The notes beneath the pieces are model-generated. The model worked only from the letters and a program-made list of their open reading frames with translations. It searched no databases and was not told the origin of the DNA. A stretch of DNA of 64,000 bases, from assembly GCA_039193195.1 (NCBI GenBank), contig JBCCWS010000003.1, positions 219,791 to 283,790 on the forward strand, in the 5' to 3' direction. Source of the stretch: Pseudomonadota bacterium. GTDB lineage: Bacteria; Pseudomonadota; Gammaproteobacteria; Steroidobacterales; JBCBZW01. This document shows, one piece after another, positions 37,026 through 45,753 of the stretch (position 1 is the stretch's first letter; the number at the start of each line of letters is the position of its first letter). Both the position numbers and the translations under genes were made by a program.

Positions 37026-37278
37026 GGTTCTCCCTGCGCCAGCGCGCCCTTGGCTGATCGTTGATAGTGTCTGCGATCTCCCAGTTCCCACCCCATTTGA
37101 ACCGGTCGAGATCGTGTCGAATGGTAAGGAGGTCGCGCGCGAATAGCCAACAAAACGACGCTAACTTCCGTGAACTCGTCGCATCGTAGTCATCGGCTTG
37201 GCAGCGCTGGCCGTTGCCTCCCTCATCGAGCAGGGGCGTACACTGTGCCGTCACCCGCCCGAGGACAGCGAGCTGCCC

Positions 37279-38166
37279 GTGGCTGATCCCATATCCCCCC
37301 GTCATTTGTTCTGCTTTGGATGCGGCTACACGGCCCAGCGCCTCGCCCAGCGGATGCTCGCTAGCGGCGCCCGTGTCTCGGGCACCACGCGCACCCGCGA
37401 GGGCATCGAGCGGCTGACCGCCCTCGGCGTCGTAGGCCACGTATTCGACGGCCGAGGCGCACTACCCGCCGATGCTCTCGATGGCGTCACGGAGGTCCTC
37501 TGCTCGATCCCGCCCGGTGAGGACGGTGAGGACGGAGTGATTAGCGTGCATGGCGAGACCCTGGCAAACCTGCCAACCTTGCGCTGGAGCGCCCTGCTCT
37601 CCACCACCGGCGTCTATGGGGATGTCGATGGCGCGTGGATCGATGAGACTGCTCCCTTGCGCCCGAGCGCTGAACGGGGCCGCCGGCGAGTCGCGTGCGA
37701 GGCACGCTGGCTGCGCTGGGCCGAGGCCACCGGCAAGGCGGTGCAGGTGTTGCGTCTGCCTGGGATCTACGGGCCTTATCGCTCGCCCTTTGCGCGCCTG
37801 CGGGCGGGCACCGCCCAACGCGTTCTCAAGGCCGGGCACGTGTTCAATCGCATCCACGTGGATGACATAGTCTCGGCCTTGGCGCTAGCCATGGCGCGGC
37901 CGGAGGCAGGGCCGATCTTCCACCTTGCGGACGACGAGCCCGCCCCGGCCGATGAGGTGCTCACGCACGCCGCCAGCCTGTTGGGTCTGCCGCCTCCACC
38001 CGCCACGACCTTTGAGGACGAGGATCTTTCGCCGATGGCCCGACAGTTCTACTCGGAGTGCAAGCGCCTGATCACCACTAATGCCAAGCGGGAACTTGGG
38101 TTCTCGCCGGCGTATCCCACCTTTCGTGAGGGCTTAGCTGCAGTGCTGGCCGAAGAGGCAGAGTAG
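37279..38166 (+). CDS. NAD-dependent epimerase-like SDR protein
   Basis: A ~295-residue atypical short-chain dehydrogenase. The nucleotide loop is LFCFGCGYTAQRLAQRML, GCGYTA replacing the usual GxxGxxG. Downstream are LLSTTGVYGDVDGAWIDE (catalytic YGxxxG-like region) and LRLPGIYGPYRSPFARLRAG. GTG 37279 has a weak GCGAG box and matches the normal N-terminus; earlier in-frame starts add poor sequence. Such proteins resemble YeeZ-like nucleoside-diphosphate-sugar epimerases, whose substrates are generally unknown. Divergent from the EF-hand gene. Confidence 0.85.
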   Translation: MADPISPRHLFCFGCGYTAQRLAQRMLASGARVSGTTRTREGIERLTALGVVGHVFDGRGALPADALDGVTEVLCSIPPGEDGEDGVISVHGETLANLPTLRWSALLSTTGVYGDVDGAWIDETAPLRPSAERGRRRVACEARWLRWAEATGKAVQVLRLPGIYGPYRSPFARLRAGTAQRVLKAGHVFNRIHVDDIVSALALAMARPEAGPIFHLADDEPAPADEVLTHAASLLGLPPPPATTFEDEDLSPMARQFYSECKRLITTNAKRELGFSPAYPTFREGLAAVLAEEAE

Positions 38167-38394
38167 GCTTGCGATCGCTCGCCCAAATTTAGCGACCGCC
38201 CACACACCTACCTGTCGCGGTGGCAGGGCGTGTCCGTACGATGTCGGCAGGGCGGCGGAGGACCCGCCCTGCGAGGCTGGAGCAAGGCCAGCCCTCGGTT
38301 GAAAGTACCTAAGCCCAATGGCATAACCTGACCCAACGGCTACAACAACAGCAAGGGTCAAGGATCGATCCGGATCTCGCCCAAGGAGGGAACG

Positions 38395-40176
38395 ATGACG
38401 CGCAGCCACCCCCAGCACCGGCCGAGCAATTCAGCGCAATACACGCCGATGCCGCACCGCAGCTACCCGCTCGCCGCCCTGGCCCCGATCGCCCTGGTGG
38501 CCACCGTGGCGATGTCGGGGCCGGCCACCGCGGCCACCTTCACGGAGGTGGCGCGCGCCCTGCCTGACGAGTGCTTTCGTGATCTAGGCGATAGCGCACC
38601 CATCGACTTCGAGGCCTTTCCGAACACGGGATGCGACGCCGAGGCCGGCTACCAGCCCAAGATCAACGAGGCTTACATCTGGTCGATGGCGGGCATCGTC
38701 GCCAGCGGCGAGAACGGCGGAGAGCCGGGCGCCAAGATCTTCTTCGGCACTGCCTCCAATCCCCTGTGCCAAACGGCTGGCGCCTTCGGCTTGACCAACG
38801 GCCTAGAGCCCTTCACCGACGGTACGGTCGCCTGCGAGTTCGCCCTCGCGCCCGACAGCCAGTCGAACGGCGGCCCGCTACCGGACTTCATCGCCGATCT
38901 GCGCCCACCAGGCATGTACGCCTACCTGCTCGACAGCGGCACGCTGGTGCCACTGTCCGGCGCTCAGGGCCCCCTCCTGCCGCCGGATGCGCAAGCGGCA
39001 CTGGAGATCACCAACGGGGTGCGTGGCGCCGTTGCATGGAATGACCTAGTAATTCTGTTCGGCCCATCGATTCGCGGTGGCATCAACGCCTTCGCTTTCG
39101 ATGCGAGCACGCTCGAGTTCATCGACTGGGCGTTGCTCCCCGAGCTCGGCCTCCTGCGCAAGTGTGTTGTGGTACCGGGCAGCGAGCCCAACATCGCCTA
39201 CTGCGCCGTGGGTACGGCGCGCGATGAGGGAGCGATCATCCGGATGATCGGCGACAAGTCCTCGCCCTTCGACTACGCCGTGGTCGGCCGTCTCAACGGG
39301 CGCGGGGCCAACATCGCCTGGTCGCCGGCTCACAATCGCGTGTTCGTGACCAGCTGGGCAAACCGCCGCACGGCGGGCGTCTCCGTCGCCAGGCGCGCGT
39401 CTGTCTGGCGCGGGCCCGTGCACCCTCCACAGGGCTACCGCGCCTCGCAGGAGCGTTGGGAGGTGCTGTTCAACCTTCGCGAAGACTACGAACCCGACGA
39501 CCTCATCAGCCGTCTGATCGGGATGGGCGACGTGGTGGATTGCAACGGCGATCTGCTCTTCGGCACCATGACCTTCCCCTCATCGGCCAAGGTCGCGCAC
39601 TTCTCGCTGAACCCGGAACTGTACCAACCGGGTGGCCCCTACCAGGGCCAGATCGACACGCTGGTGGCCCGGCCGGCCTCCGTCTTCACGCTGCGCGATC
39701 CGGGCAGTGAGAATCCGGTGCTGCAGATGCTCTACGGCAGCGAAATGCTGCCCGCATTCGACGGCGTCGATCTATGGGAGACGGTGCCGAATTCGGGCGG
39801 CCTACCGTCGGAGAACCTGAGCCCCGACGGCGCGGGCTTCGGCAACCCGCAAACCCACTACATTTGGCTTGCCTTCAACTATCAAGACCGTTGCTACATC
39901 GGCACCTTCGACCTCACCTCCCCCACTACCGACGAGGGGGACTTGGTGCGCGAGGGCGGCGGTGATCTGTGGGTGTTCGACTCGGTGGAGGCGCCGGCAA
40001 CGCCGGTGACGACCGAAGGCGCTGACAATCCGTTCAACTACGGCTTCCGCACAGCCGTGGAGCTGGACGGGCGCATGTTCATCGGATCGGCCAACCCCTA
40101 CAACCTTGTGCTGCCGAACGCACCACCCTACTTCACCCGCGGAGGCGGCTGGGAGCTGCTCGAGTTCCAACCCTGA
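38395..40176 (+). CDS. Exported protein of unknown function (593 residues)
   Basis: The ATG follows an excellent AAGGAGGG box. The N-terminus is a long signal peptide (PLAALAPIALVATVAMSGPATAA). The mature part has repeated short beta-like stretches, such as AWNDLVILFGPSIRGGINAF, NIAWSPAHNRVFVTSW and FNLREDYEPDDLISRLIG, compatible with a beta-propeller. About ten Cys suggest disulfides. A family is not recognised. It is preceded by a short inverted repeat-rich stretch (38168-38390) without clear function. Confidence 0.7.
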   Translation: MTRSHPQHRPSNSAQYTPMPHRSYPLAALAPIALVATVAMSGPATAATFTEVARALPDECFRDLGDSAPIDFEAFPNTGCDAEAGYQPKINEAYIWSMAGIVASGENGGEPGAKIFFGTASNPLCQTAGAFGLTNGLEPFTDGTVACEFALAPDSQSNGGPLPDFIADLRPPGMYAYLLDSGTLVPLSGAQGPLLPPDAQAALEITNGVRGAVAWNDLVILFGPSIRGGINAFAFDASTLEFIDWALLPELGLLRKCVVVPGSEPNIAYCAVGTARDEGAIIRMIGDKSSPFDYAVVGRLNGRGANIAWSPAHNRVFVTSWANRRTAGVSVARRASVWRGPVHPPQGYRASQERWEVLFNLREDYEPDDLISRLIGMGDVVDCNGDLLFGTMTFPSSAKVAHFSLNPELYQPGGPYQGQIDTLVARPASVFTLRDPGSENPVLQMLYGSEMLPAFDGVDLWETVPNSGGLPSENLSPDGAGFGNPQTHYIWLAFNYQDRCYIGTFDLTSPTTDEGDLVREGGGDLWVFDSVEAPATPVTTEGADNPFNYGFRTAVELDGRMFIGSANPYNLVLPNAPPYFTRGGGWELLEFQP

Positions 40177-40432
40177 CCGACGTGCGCGGAGGTAGATCGC
40201 TCGGCTGCCTCCGCGCCCCCATTCAAGCCTAGGCCAAGCTATCGCACGTGGGCAGGCCCTTCCCATGCGGTGACCTAGACATCTCGCTCGGCCCCAGCCG
40301 ACGTCCACTCTGTGACCCAGCCAGGATTCAGCGGCGTGCTAACGCTACTTGGGCAGTAGTTACGCGCGCTCTCGCTCAACCCCAGCCGCATTTCGCCGAC
40401 AAGGCTCGTGCCCTGGTTGAGATGTTATCAGC

Positions 40433-42430
40433 GTGTGCGGAATCGCCGGCGCCTTTGACGCCACTACCCAAGTCCCACTTCCGCTCACCTACGTTCAAGC
40501 CGCCGCCGCAACGATGCGGCGCCGGGGGCCGGACGCGGAGGGCTTTGCGCAAGCGCCTGGCTTAGCCGTGGCGCACCGCCGCCTGGGCGTGATCGACCTG
40601 GAGGGAAGCGCGCAGCCCTGGGTTGACGCCACAACCGGTGACGTCCTGGTCTTCAACGGCGAGCTGTATAACTTCCGTGACCTGCGCTCGGCGCTCGCGC
40701 ACGAAGGCGCTCACTTCCGCTCCGCAGGCGACACCGAAGTGCTCCTTCGCGCCCTGCAGCACTGGGGTCGTGCCGCCCTGCAACGGCTCAACGGCATGTT
40801 CGCCTTCGCCTGGTACCGTGCGCGTGACCGGCGCTTGTGGTTAGTCCGCGACCACCTGGGCATCAAACCCCTCTACTTCACTTTCCTAGGCGAGCGCTGC
40901 TACTTCGCATCGACGATGGCCGCCATGCTGAGCTTTCCGGACGTACCGCGTGGCCTCGATCTCGCCACCGTCTCCCACTACCTATCGACCGTCCGCTCGA
41001 CCTTGGGCACGCGCACGCTGGTGGAGGGAGTCCGTACGCTCGCTCCGGGTCACTTCCTGGAACTGTCCCCGCGCCACCCCGAGGGCGCGCCAGCGCAGCG
41101 TTGGTGGTCACTCCCCATCGTTCCCGCGCAAGCCAAGCGCGAACGCGATATCGGCGAGGTAGCGGAAGAGGTACGCTTCCAAGTGCGCAGGGCCGTCGAT
41201 CGACAGCTCATCAGCGAGGTGCCCCTAGGCGGCTTCCTGAGCGGCGGCTTGGACTCCACGATCATCGCCAGCGTGGCCAGCGAGCTCAGCGGCGGCAGCT
41301 ACCACTGCTACTCCGTGGGTTACGCCCGCCGGGGCGCGAACGGCAACGCCTACCATGAATTCCCCTACGTCGAGCTAGCGTGCCGCGACCTCGGCGTGCA
41401 GTGCCAGTGCATCGAACTCGACGAGGGCGACTACCTGGACGACTGGGCGTACCTGGTGCACGACAAGGGACAGCCCTTGAGCACCCCCAACGAAGTGGGG
41501 ATCTTCCGCCTGGCCCAGGCGCTACGAGAGCGCTACACGGTGGCGCTTAGCGGCGAAGGTGCCGATGAGGTATACGCCGGCTACGCCACGGCCTACGCGT
41601 CCGCATGGGACTTCGAACGTGCGACGCTCGCAAACGCCTGGCCCGCGCAGACACGCGAGCGCTACCAGGCCTCCCTGACGCGCCTCTACGGAACGTGCGA
41701 GTTCGCCAACCAAGCCGATCACTACCTGCGCCTAAACTCGTGGATCCCCCTGAGCCTCAAGTACAAGATTCTCACCGTGGACGCGATCGTCGGCGCACAG
41801 CACGACGAACCGATGCTGCACCACTATCGACACCTGCTCGGCGCCCTAGAGCACCTCACGCCCATGGATCGCTACCTACACCTGCTCGCCCAAACCAACC
41901 TGGAAGGTCTACTCAGTCGACTGGATTCGAGCACCATGGCCGCCAGCGTCGAGAGCCGCGTACCCTTCACCGACCCGGATCTCATCAGAAGTGCCTTCAA
42001 CCTGCGTGACACGGACAAGTTGGACTTCATCGATGAAACCGCGCGCGCGCGCGGCCAGGCGATGAATGCCGTTGAGTTAGAGCAGGGCGGCTATCTAAAC
42101 GCTAAGCGCGCCCTGCGCGAAGCATTCCGGGATGTCGTGCCTGAGCAGATCCTAACTCGCGCAAAGATGTCCTTCCCGGTGCCATTCCAGGAGTGCTTCG
42201 CGGGCCCCTGGCATGACTTCGCGACGCGCACGCTTCGCGAATCCGAGCTGATCAACGGCCTGTGTGACACGGGCGCTGTCAAGTTCCTGCTGGACAACTG
42301 CGAGCACAACGGCCTGAGCATCGCGCTATGGCCTCTGGTCAATCTGGCCCTATGGGCCGACACCTTCGGCATCTCGCTGCCCGCAGGCGGCGGCACGAAC
42401 GACGTCTCTACCACTGCCAGTGCGTCCTAG
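40433..42430 (+). CDS. asnB: Asparagine synthetase B (glutamine-hydrolysing)
   Basis: 665 residues from a GTG; Cys2 directly after the initiator is the class II glutaminase nucleophile (MCGIAGAFD), so this start is certain. Glutaminase residues RRRGPDAEGF and FNGELYNFRDLR follow. The synthetase half has the PP-loop GGFLSGGLDSTIIAS and LSGEGADEVYAGY. It converts aspartate and glutamine to asparagine, or in paralogues amidates a surface-glycan or natural-product substrate. No biosynthetic neighbours are present, so housekeeping or a glycan role remain open. Confidence 0.93.
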   Translation: MCGIAGAFDATTQVPLPLTYVQAAAATMRRRGPDAEGFAQAPGLAVAHRRLGVIDLEGSAQPWVDATTGDVLVFNGELYNFRDLRSALAHEGAHFRSAGDTEVLLRALQHWGRAALQRLNGMFAFAWYRARDRRLWLVRDHLGIKPLYFTFLGERCYFASTMAAMLSFPDVPRGLDLATVSHYLSTVRSTLGTRTLVEGVRTLAPGHFLELSPRHPEGAPAQRWWSLPIVPAQAKRERDIGEVAEEVRFQVRRAVDRQLISEVPLGGFLSGGLDSTIIASVASELSGGSYHCYSVGYARRGANGNAYHEFPYVELACRDLGVQCQCIELDEGDYLDDWAYLVHDKGQPLSTPNEVGIFRLAQALRERYTVALSGEGADEVYAGYATAYASAWDFERATLANAWPAQTRERYQASLTRLYGTCEFANQADHYLRLNSWIPLSLKYKILTVDAIVGAQHDEPMLHHYRHLLGALEHLTPMDRYLHLLAQTNLEGLLSRLDSSTMAASVESRVPFTDPDLIRSAFNLRDTDKLDFIDETARARGQAMNAVELEQGGYLNAKRALREAFRDVVPEQILTRAKMSFPVPFQECFAGPWHDFATRTLRESELINGLCDTGAVKFLLDNCEHNGLSIALWPLVNLALWADTFGISLPAGGGTNDVSTTASAS

Positions 42431-42460
42431 GCTAGGCATAGGCGCCGCCTAATCGCAACG

Positions 42461-42970
42461 CTAGTAAGTGGCTGGAGGCTCGATAATCAGCTCATCGCCC
42501 CGTTTGCTGAAGTCCACATGGCGCAGGAACGACATTCCGAGGAGCACGTAGTCGCCCGTCATCGACGGGTTGATCGAGCCCTCGATGTAGTTGAGTTGGA
42601 TACCGCCGAGCCTCATGCGCTCGATCTGTGTGTCGTAGGCCTTCACCACGCCGCCCGCCGTGTTGACCAGAGTCGACGATCGCCTGGTCAGTCCCGCGCG
42701 CTCAGCGATCCGCGCAGGTACCGCCACGTGGTCTGCGCCCGTATCGATGAGGAAGGTCACCGGCTCGCCATTGATCGTGCCTGGCGCGAGGTAACGACCG
42801 GCCGGGCTACGCTTCAGCACCACGCGCGTGGGCGCATCTACGCCCGTTGCCACTTGCAGATTTGGGTTATTGCGATGGGCGAGCACGCGATCGAAACCCA
42901 GGTACATCAACCCCATGAGCCCGGCGAAAACCACCAGCATCGGCGCTAGGGATCGCATCGATTCAGACAA
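42461..42970 (-). CDS. Retropepsin-like aspartic protease, membrane anchored
   Basis: About 169 residues. TTG 42970 is chosen because AGGAGGAG lies 6 nt upstream; ATG 42958 is too far from it. One membrane helix (MLVVFAGLMGLMYLGF) leads to a single retropepsin domain: GTINGEPVTFLIDTGADHVAVP with the catalytic DTGA, and YVLLGMSFLRHVDF near the end. It matches the TIGR02281 clan AA family, which must dimerise to make the active site. Role in Proteobacteria is unknown. A 16-bp palindrome sits 22 bp upstream. Confidence 0.85.
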   Translation of the reverse strand: MSESMRSLAPMLVVFAGLMGLMYLGFDRVLAHRNNPNLQVATGVDAPTRVVLKRSPAGRYLAPGTINGEPVTFLIDTGADHVAVPARIAERAGLTRRSSTLVNTAGGVVKAYDTQIERMRLGGIQLNYIEGSINPSMTGDYVLLGMSFLRHVDFSKRGDELIIEPPATY

Positions 42971-42991
42971 CGAGAGCTCCTCCTCTTGAGG

Positions 42992-43007
42992 ATCGGGTAT
43001 ACCCGAT
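42992..43007. promoter_or_regulatory. Perfect 16-bp palindrome ATCGGGTATACCCGAT
   Basis: It lies between the retropepsin gene (leftward, start 22 bp away) and the DUF1028 gene (rightward, start 130 bp away). A perfect dyad with a TATA centre is a typical operator for a dimeric regulator and could overlap the retropepsin promoter. No candidate regulator gene is adjacent. Confidence 0.5.
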
Positions 43008-43136
43008 TGGCACCGGGGCCATGCAGGCAAGATTCCATGTACGTCAGATACATCCTCGCACGGTGGCTCAAACCCCGGTGCTGGGCCGGTGCATCTAAGC
43101 GCCAAGATCCCATCTGTTTTCAGAGCGAGTCAATCG

Positions 43137-44075
43137 ATGCGTTGTTCCCCTGCGATCTGTTTCGCCCTAGTGACGGTCCTCGCCGCCGCCTTGTCGCTGC
43201 GGCCCGCCCGAGCCACCTTCTCGATCGCCGCGTGCGAGGTCCCTAGCGGGCGCTGCGGCGTCGCCGTCGCCACCAACAACCTCGCCGTCGGCCACGGCGC
43301 CCCGTTCGCCCAGGCGTGGGTCGGCGCGGGTATCTCCCAGGCCGAGACCAACCCGTGTCATGCGCCCGTCGCACTGGACGCCTTGCGCCAGGGAGATTCA
43401 ACAGAAAATGCGCTGAGCGCCGCGTTGGACGCATCGGGGCGGTGCCCTGACGGCTACACCGACGAGGATCGCCAGACCACGGTGGTAGCACCAACGGGTC
43501 GAGCCGCCGCCCACACGGGCAGTAATGCCAATGAGTATGCCGGCCAGCGCATCGGGGAAGCCGTCGCAGTGGCGGGCAACGGTCTGACCGGTCCTGAGGT
43601 GATCGAAGCGATGTGGGAGACCTATCACGCCAGCGAAGGGCCCCTCGCAGAGCGCTTGCTGCAAGCGTTAGAGGCGGGATACGCGGCAGGCGGTCAGCGA
43701 ACCGGAGTGTTGTCCGCGGCCTTGCGGGTGGCAAGCCCTGAGGGCTGGCCCGTAGACATCGATCTGCGCGCGGACTTCGCCCCCGGTGAGGCTATTGCTC
43801 GGGTTCGCACTGCCTACAATGCCAATAGGGCACGCACCATGCTGTTCCGTGCCCGGCGACTGTCCGAGGATGGGCCGGCGATTGCACTGGTGGAAAGCGC
43901 TCTCGAGAGAGCCCCCACCTGGGATCGCCTCTGGCTGGCAGCAGCACGGTTGGCGGCAGCGCGGGGCTGGGAGGAGATGGCTAGGCGCTGCGCCTGCCGA
44001 TTCCAGGTCCTAAACCCTGGATGGGCCGCATCGCTGAGCGCGGCCGCGGACGGTGTCCGCTGCTCGGGAGGTTAG
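43137..44075 (+). CDS. Exported DUF1028 (Ntn-hydrolase-like) protein
   Basis: 312 residues from ATG 43137; the signal peptide ends at LSLRPARAT, directly followed by FSIAACEVPSGRCGVAVAT, the start of DUF1028. Conserved GHGAPFAQAWVGAGISQAETNP and YAGQRIGEAVAVAGNGLTGPEV also fit. DUF1028 members have an N-terminal nucleophile-hydrolase fold; exposure of a Thr/Ser after signal cleavage would be compatible with autoactivation, here Thr before Phe. The C-terminal ~100 residues are TPR-like helices. Substrate unknown. Confidence 0.82.
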   Translation: MRCSPAICFALVTVLAAALSLRPARATFSIAACEVPSGRCGVAVATNNLAVGHGAPFAQAWVGAGISQAETNPCHAPVALDALRQGDSTENALSAALDASGRCPDGYTDEDRQTTVVAPTGRAAAHTGSNANEYAGQRIGEAVAVAGNGLTGPEVIEAMWETYHASEGPLAERLLQALEAGYAAGGQRTGVLSAALRVASPEGWPVDIDLRADFAPGEAIARVRTAYNANRARTMLFRARRLSEDGPAIALVESALERAPTWDRLWLAAARLAAARGWEEMARRCACRFQVLNPGWAASLSAAADGVRCSGG

Positions 44076-44099
44076 CTAGCCTGAGAGGTGTGCTCGCCG

Positions 44100-44135
44100 A
44101 AAAAACGTTGCTGGCGCACACGGGCGCCAGCAACG
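44100..44135 (-). terminator. Intrinsic terminator of the CTERM gene
   Basis: CGTTGCTGGCGC (44106-44117) and GCGCCAGCAACG (44124-44135) form a perfect 12-bp stem with a 6-nt loop. On the minus strand it is followed by six T residues (44100-44105). It is 14 bp after the stop codon of the leftward VPVPA-CTERM gene. Confidence 0.88.
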
Positions 44136-44149
44136 TCACGAGTCGAGCC

Positions 44150-44830
44150 TTAGGCCGCGCGACGGCGACGCAGACCCAGCAGACCCAAGCCGGTGCCGAA
44201 CAGCCACAAGGCTGCCGGAACGGGCACAGCGGCCACCTCGATCGAGATGTTGTCGACGAAGAGCTCCGAGAAGCTGTTCGCCGCACCACCGGAGGCTGCT
44301 ACGAACTGCAGCGAGACACCGCCGGAGACATCACCACCCGTCGTGGTGGTGAACATGAAGTCCGTCCACACGTTCGGATCCGGGTTCAGGGCCAGCGGAC
44401 CGCCGCCGAGGATCTCGTTGGTCGCACCGCCACCGGAAAACTCGGAGAGCAGCTCGGCGAAGTGCACGCCACCATCGAGGCCCACGCCGCGCGCGGAGAA
44501 GGAGATCGTGATCTCGCTGTTCGGCTGCACAAGGCCGATAGCCAGGTTAGCGTTCTTGATTACCACGCCCTGGATCGGACCGGTGGTCGCGATCTGCGCG
44601 GCATAGGTGCCCTCAGCCGGGTTGTCGGTGGTGATACCGATCGTGCCACCGCCCGTGAAGCCTACCCAACCGGGAGGCGTGGGCCCCGGCGGATCGATAG
44701 GAAATCCGTTGACGCCGGCATCCTCAAAGCCCCCGTCGATCGCGATGTCGACGTTGGCTGCCTGCGCGGCACCGGCCAGCGAAAACAGCCCGAGCAAGCA
44801 CACTAGGGCTGCGTTGTTTCGATTAATCAT
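44150..44830 (-). CDS. VPVPA-CTERM sorting-signal protein
   Basis: 226 residues from ATG 44830 (GGGGG upstream). A signal peptide ends at LAGAAQAAN. The C-terminus, VPVPAALWLFGTGLGLLGLRRRRAA (helix and Arg cluster; motif start given as VPVPAALWLFGTG), is the PEP-CTERM-like VPxPA tail recognised by exosortase. The body (GFEDAGVNGF, VWTDFMFTTTTGGD, SELFVDNISIE) is a beta jelly-roll like carbohydrate-binding modules. Likely exported, processed and bound to a surface polysaccharide. No exosortase gene is in this window. Confidence 0.9.
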   Translation of the reverse strand: MINRNNAALVCLLGLFSLAGAAQAANVDIAIDGGFEDAGVNGFPIDPPGPTPPGWVGFTGGGTIGITTDNPAEGTYAAQIATTGPIQGVVIKNANLAIGLVQPNSEITISFSARGVGLDGGVHFAELLSEFSGGGATNEILGGGPLALNPDPNVWTDFMFTTTTGGDVSGGVSLQFVAASGGAANSFSELFVDNISIEVAAVPVPAALWLFGTGLGLLGLRRRRAA

Positions 44831-44981
44831 TAGTCCCCCATTCTTCTTAGGTCGGGTTCGAAGCTTCAAACATCAGATCACGAGCATCCCGTCCGCATGC
44901 CACGGCAGGAACAGCTGCACCACCCTCTTCCCAGATGGAGCAGCCCGAGAGGCGGTCACGCGACTTTGGTGACACCCATTT

Positions 44982-44995
44982 TGACAGCGCTGTCA
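44982..44995. promoter_or_regulatory. 14-bp palindrome TGACAGCGCTGTCA
   Basis: A perfect palindrome about 152 bp upstream of the CTERM start. A second copy with one change is at 45057-45070. Paired identical operators at enhancer-like distances suggest a dimeric activator or repressor; TTGACA inside it could also overlap a -35 box. Confidence 0.55.
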
Positions 44996-45056
44996 TTTTC
45001 GGGCGTTCGGCAAAGTTCAATGCGGTTCTTTCCCAAGGGCTCTCAGGCACAGTGTC

Positions 45057-45070
45057 TGACATCGCTGTCA
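45057..45070. promoter_or_regulatory. Second TGACA-TCGC-TGTCA site
   Basis: TGACATCGCTGTCA keeps both TGACA/TGTCA arms of the site at 44982, and differs only at one central base. It is followed by ATTGTCAA, which could be a further half-site. Spacing of about 75 bp is close to seven helical turns, placing both sites on one DNA face. Confidence 0.5.
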
Positions 45071-45285
45071 ATTGTCAACTCGTCCCGCCTTCGCACCCGT
45101 GACGTTTCGTTTCCGCTCGATAAAGTCCGGGCCACGCTGGGGGACCGCCGCACTGTTGCTGCGCAGCACCCACCGCCTAGACGACACACCCGCGGGCTGC
45201 ACTGCAGCAACGCCATGAGGGCACTACTACGGCCCGAGGCCCCCCGCTTGCGAATGGCCCGGTCCCGAAACACCGTCCTTGCCGA

Positions 45286-45753
45286 CTACATCTGACTCTG
45301 CAAGTAGTTTGGCAAGCCCACTCGCTTGATCAGGCCAAGCTGCTGCTCTAGCCAGTGCGCATGATCCACCTCCGTGTCGTCGAGCATCTTGAGCAGCATG
45401 TCGCGCGACACGTAGTCCCGCTCCTCCTCGCAGATCGCCATCGCTGCGCGCAGGTCTCCCACCACCTGGTACTCAAGGTCGAGGTCGTTCTTCAGCATCG
45501 ATGGCACATCGTCGCCCACGTTCAGCGGATCCTGCTTTGAGAGATCCACGTCCGCCTCGAGAAACAGCAGGCGCGCGATGAGCTCGTCCGCGTGCTGGGT
45601 CTCGTGCTCCATCTCGTGCTTGGTGTGCTCGTAGAGCTTGGTAAGGCCCCAATCGGCGTAGTGTCGCGCATGAGCGAAGTACTGATCTCGCGCGGCGAGC
45701 TCGCCACTGAGTAGCTTCGCCAGCTGCTCGATCACCCGTTGACTGCCTTTCAT
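45286..45753 (-). CDS. bfr: Bacterioferritin lacking the haem methionine
   Basis: ATG 45753 gives 155 residues, a normal bacterioferritin length. Ferroxidase residues Glu18, Glu51, His54 and Glu94 are in place, as is Tyr25; the last ligands are in DDTEVDHAHW, with one extra residue relative to E. coli. Position 52, the haem-binding Met of Bfr, is Thr (HETQHAD). In two-subunit bacterioferritins of other Proteobacteria the ferroxidase subunit lacks Met52, while a partner keeps it. So it probably works with a second subunit encoded elsewhere or does not bind haem. Stores iron in the cytoplasm. Confidence 0.9.
   Translation of the reverse strand: MKGSQRVIEQLAKLLSGELAARDQYFAHARHYADWGLTKLYEHTKHEMEHETQHADELIARLLFLEADVDLSKQDPLNVGDDVPSMLKNDLDLEYQVVGDLRAAMAICEEERDYVSRDMLLKMLDDTEVDHAHWLEQQLGLIKRVGLPNYLQSQM

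Larger units (their letters stand above)
44831..45285. promoter_or_regulatory. Upstream region of CTERM gene
   Basis: A 455-bp non-coding stretch between the CTERM gene and the bacterioferritin gene. It contains TGACAGCGCTGTCA at 44982-44995 and the near-copy TGACATCGCTGTCA at 45057-45070, 75 bp apart centre to centre. Both carry TGACA/TGTCA arms. Nothing coding is supported in this region. Confidence 0.5.

Noticed and set aside
44831..44980. Sigma-54 promoter for the CTERM gene.
   Set aside because: TGGCAT-like boxes exist on the minus strand, but the GG-to-GC distance is wrong in each case I checked.
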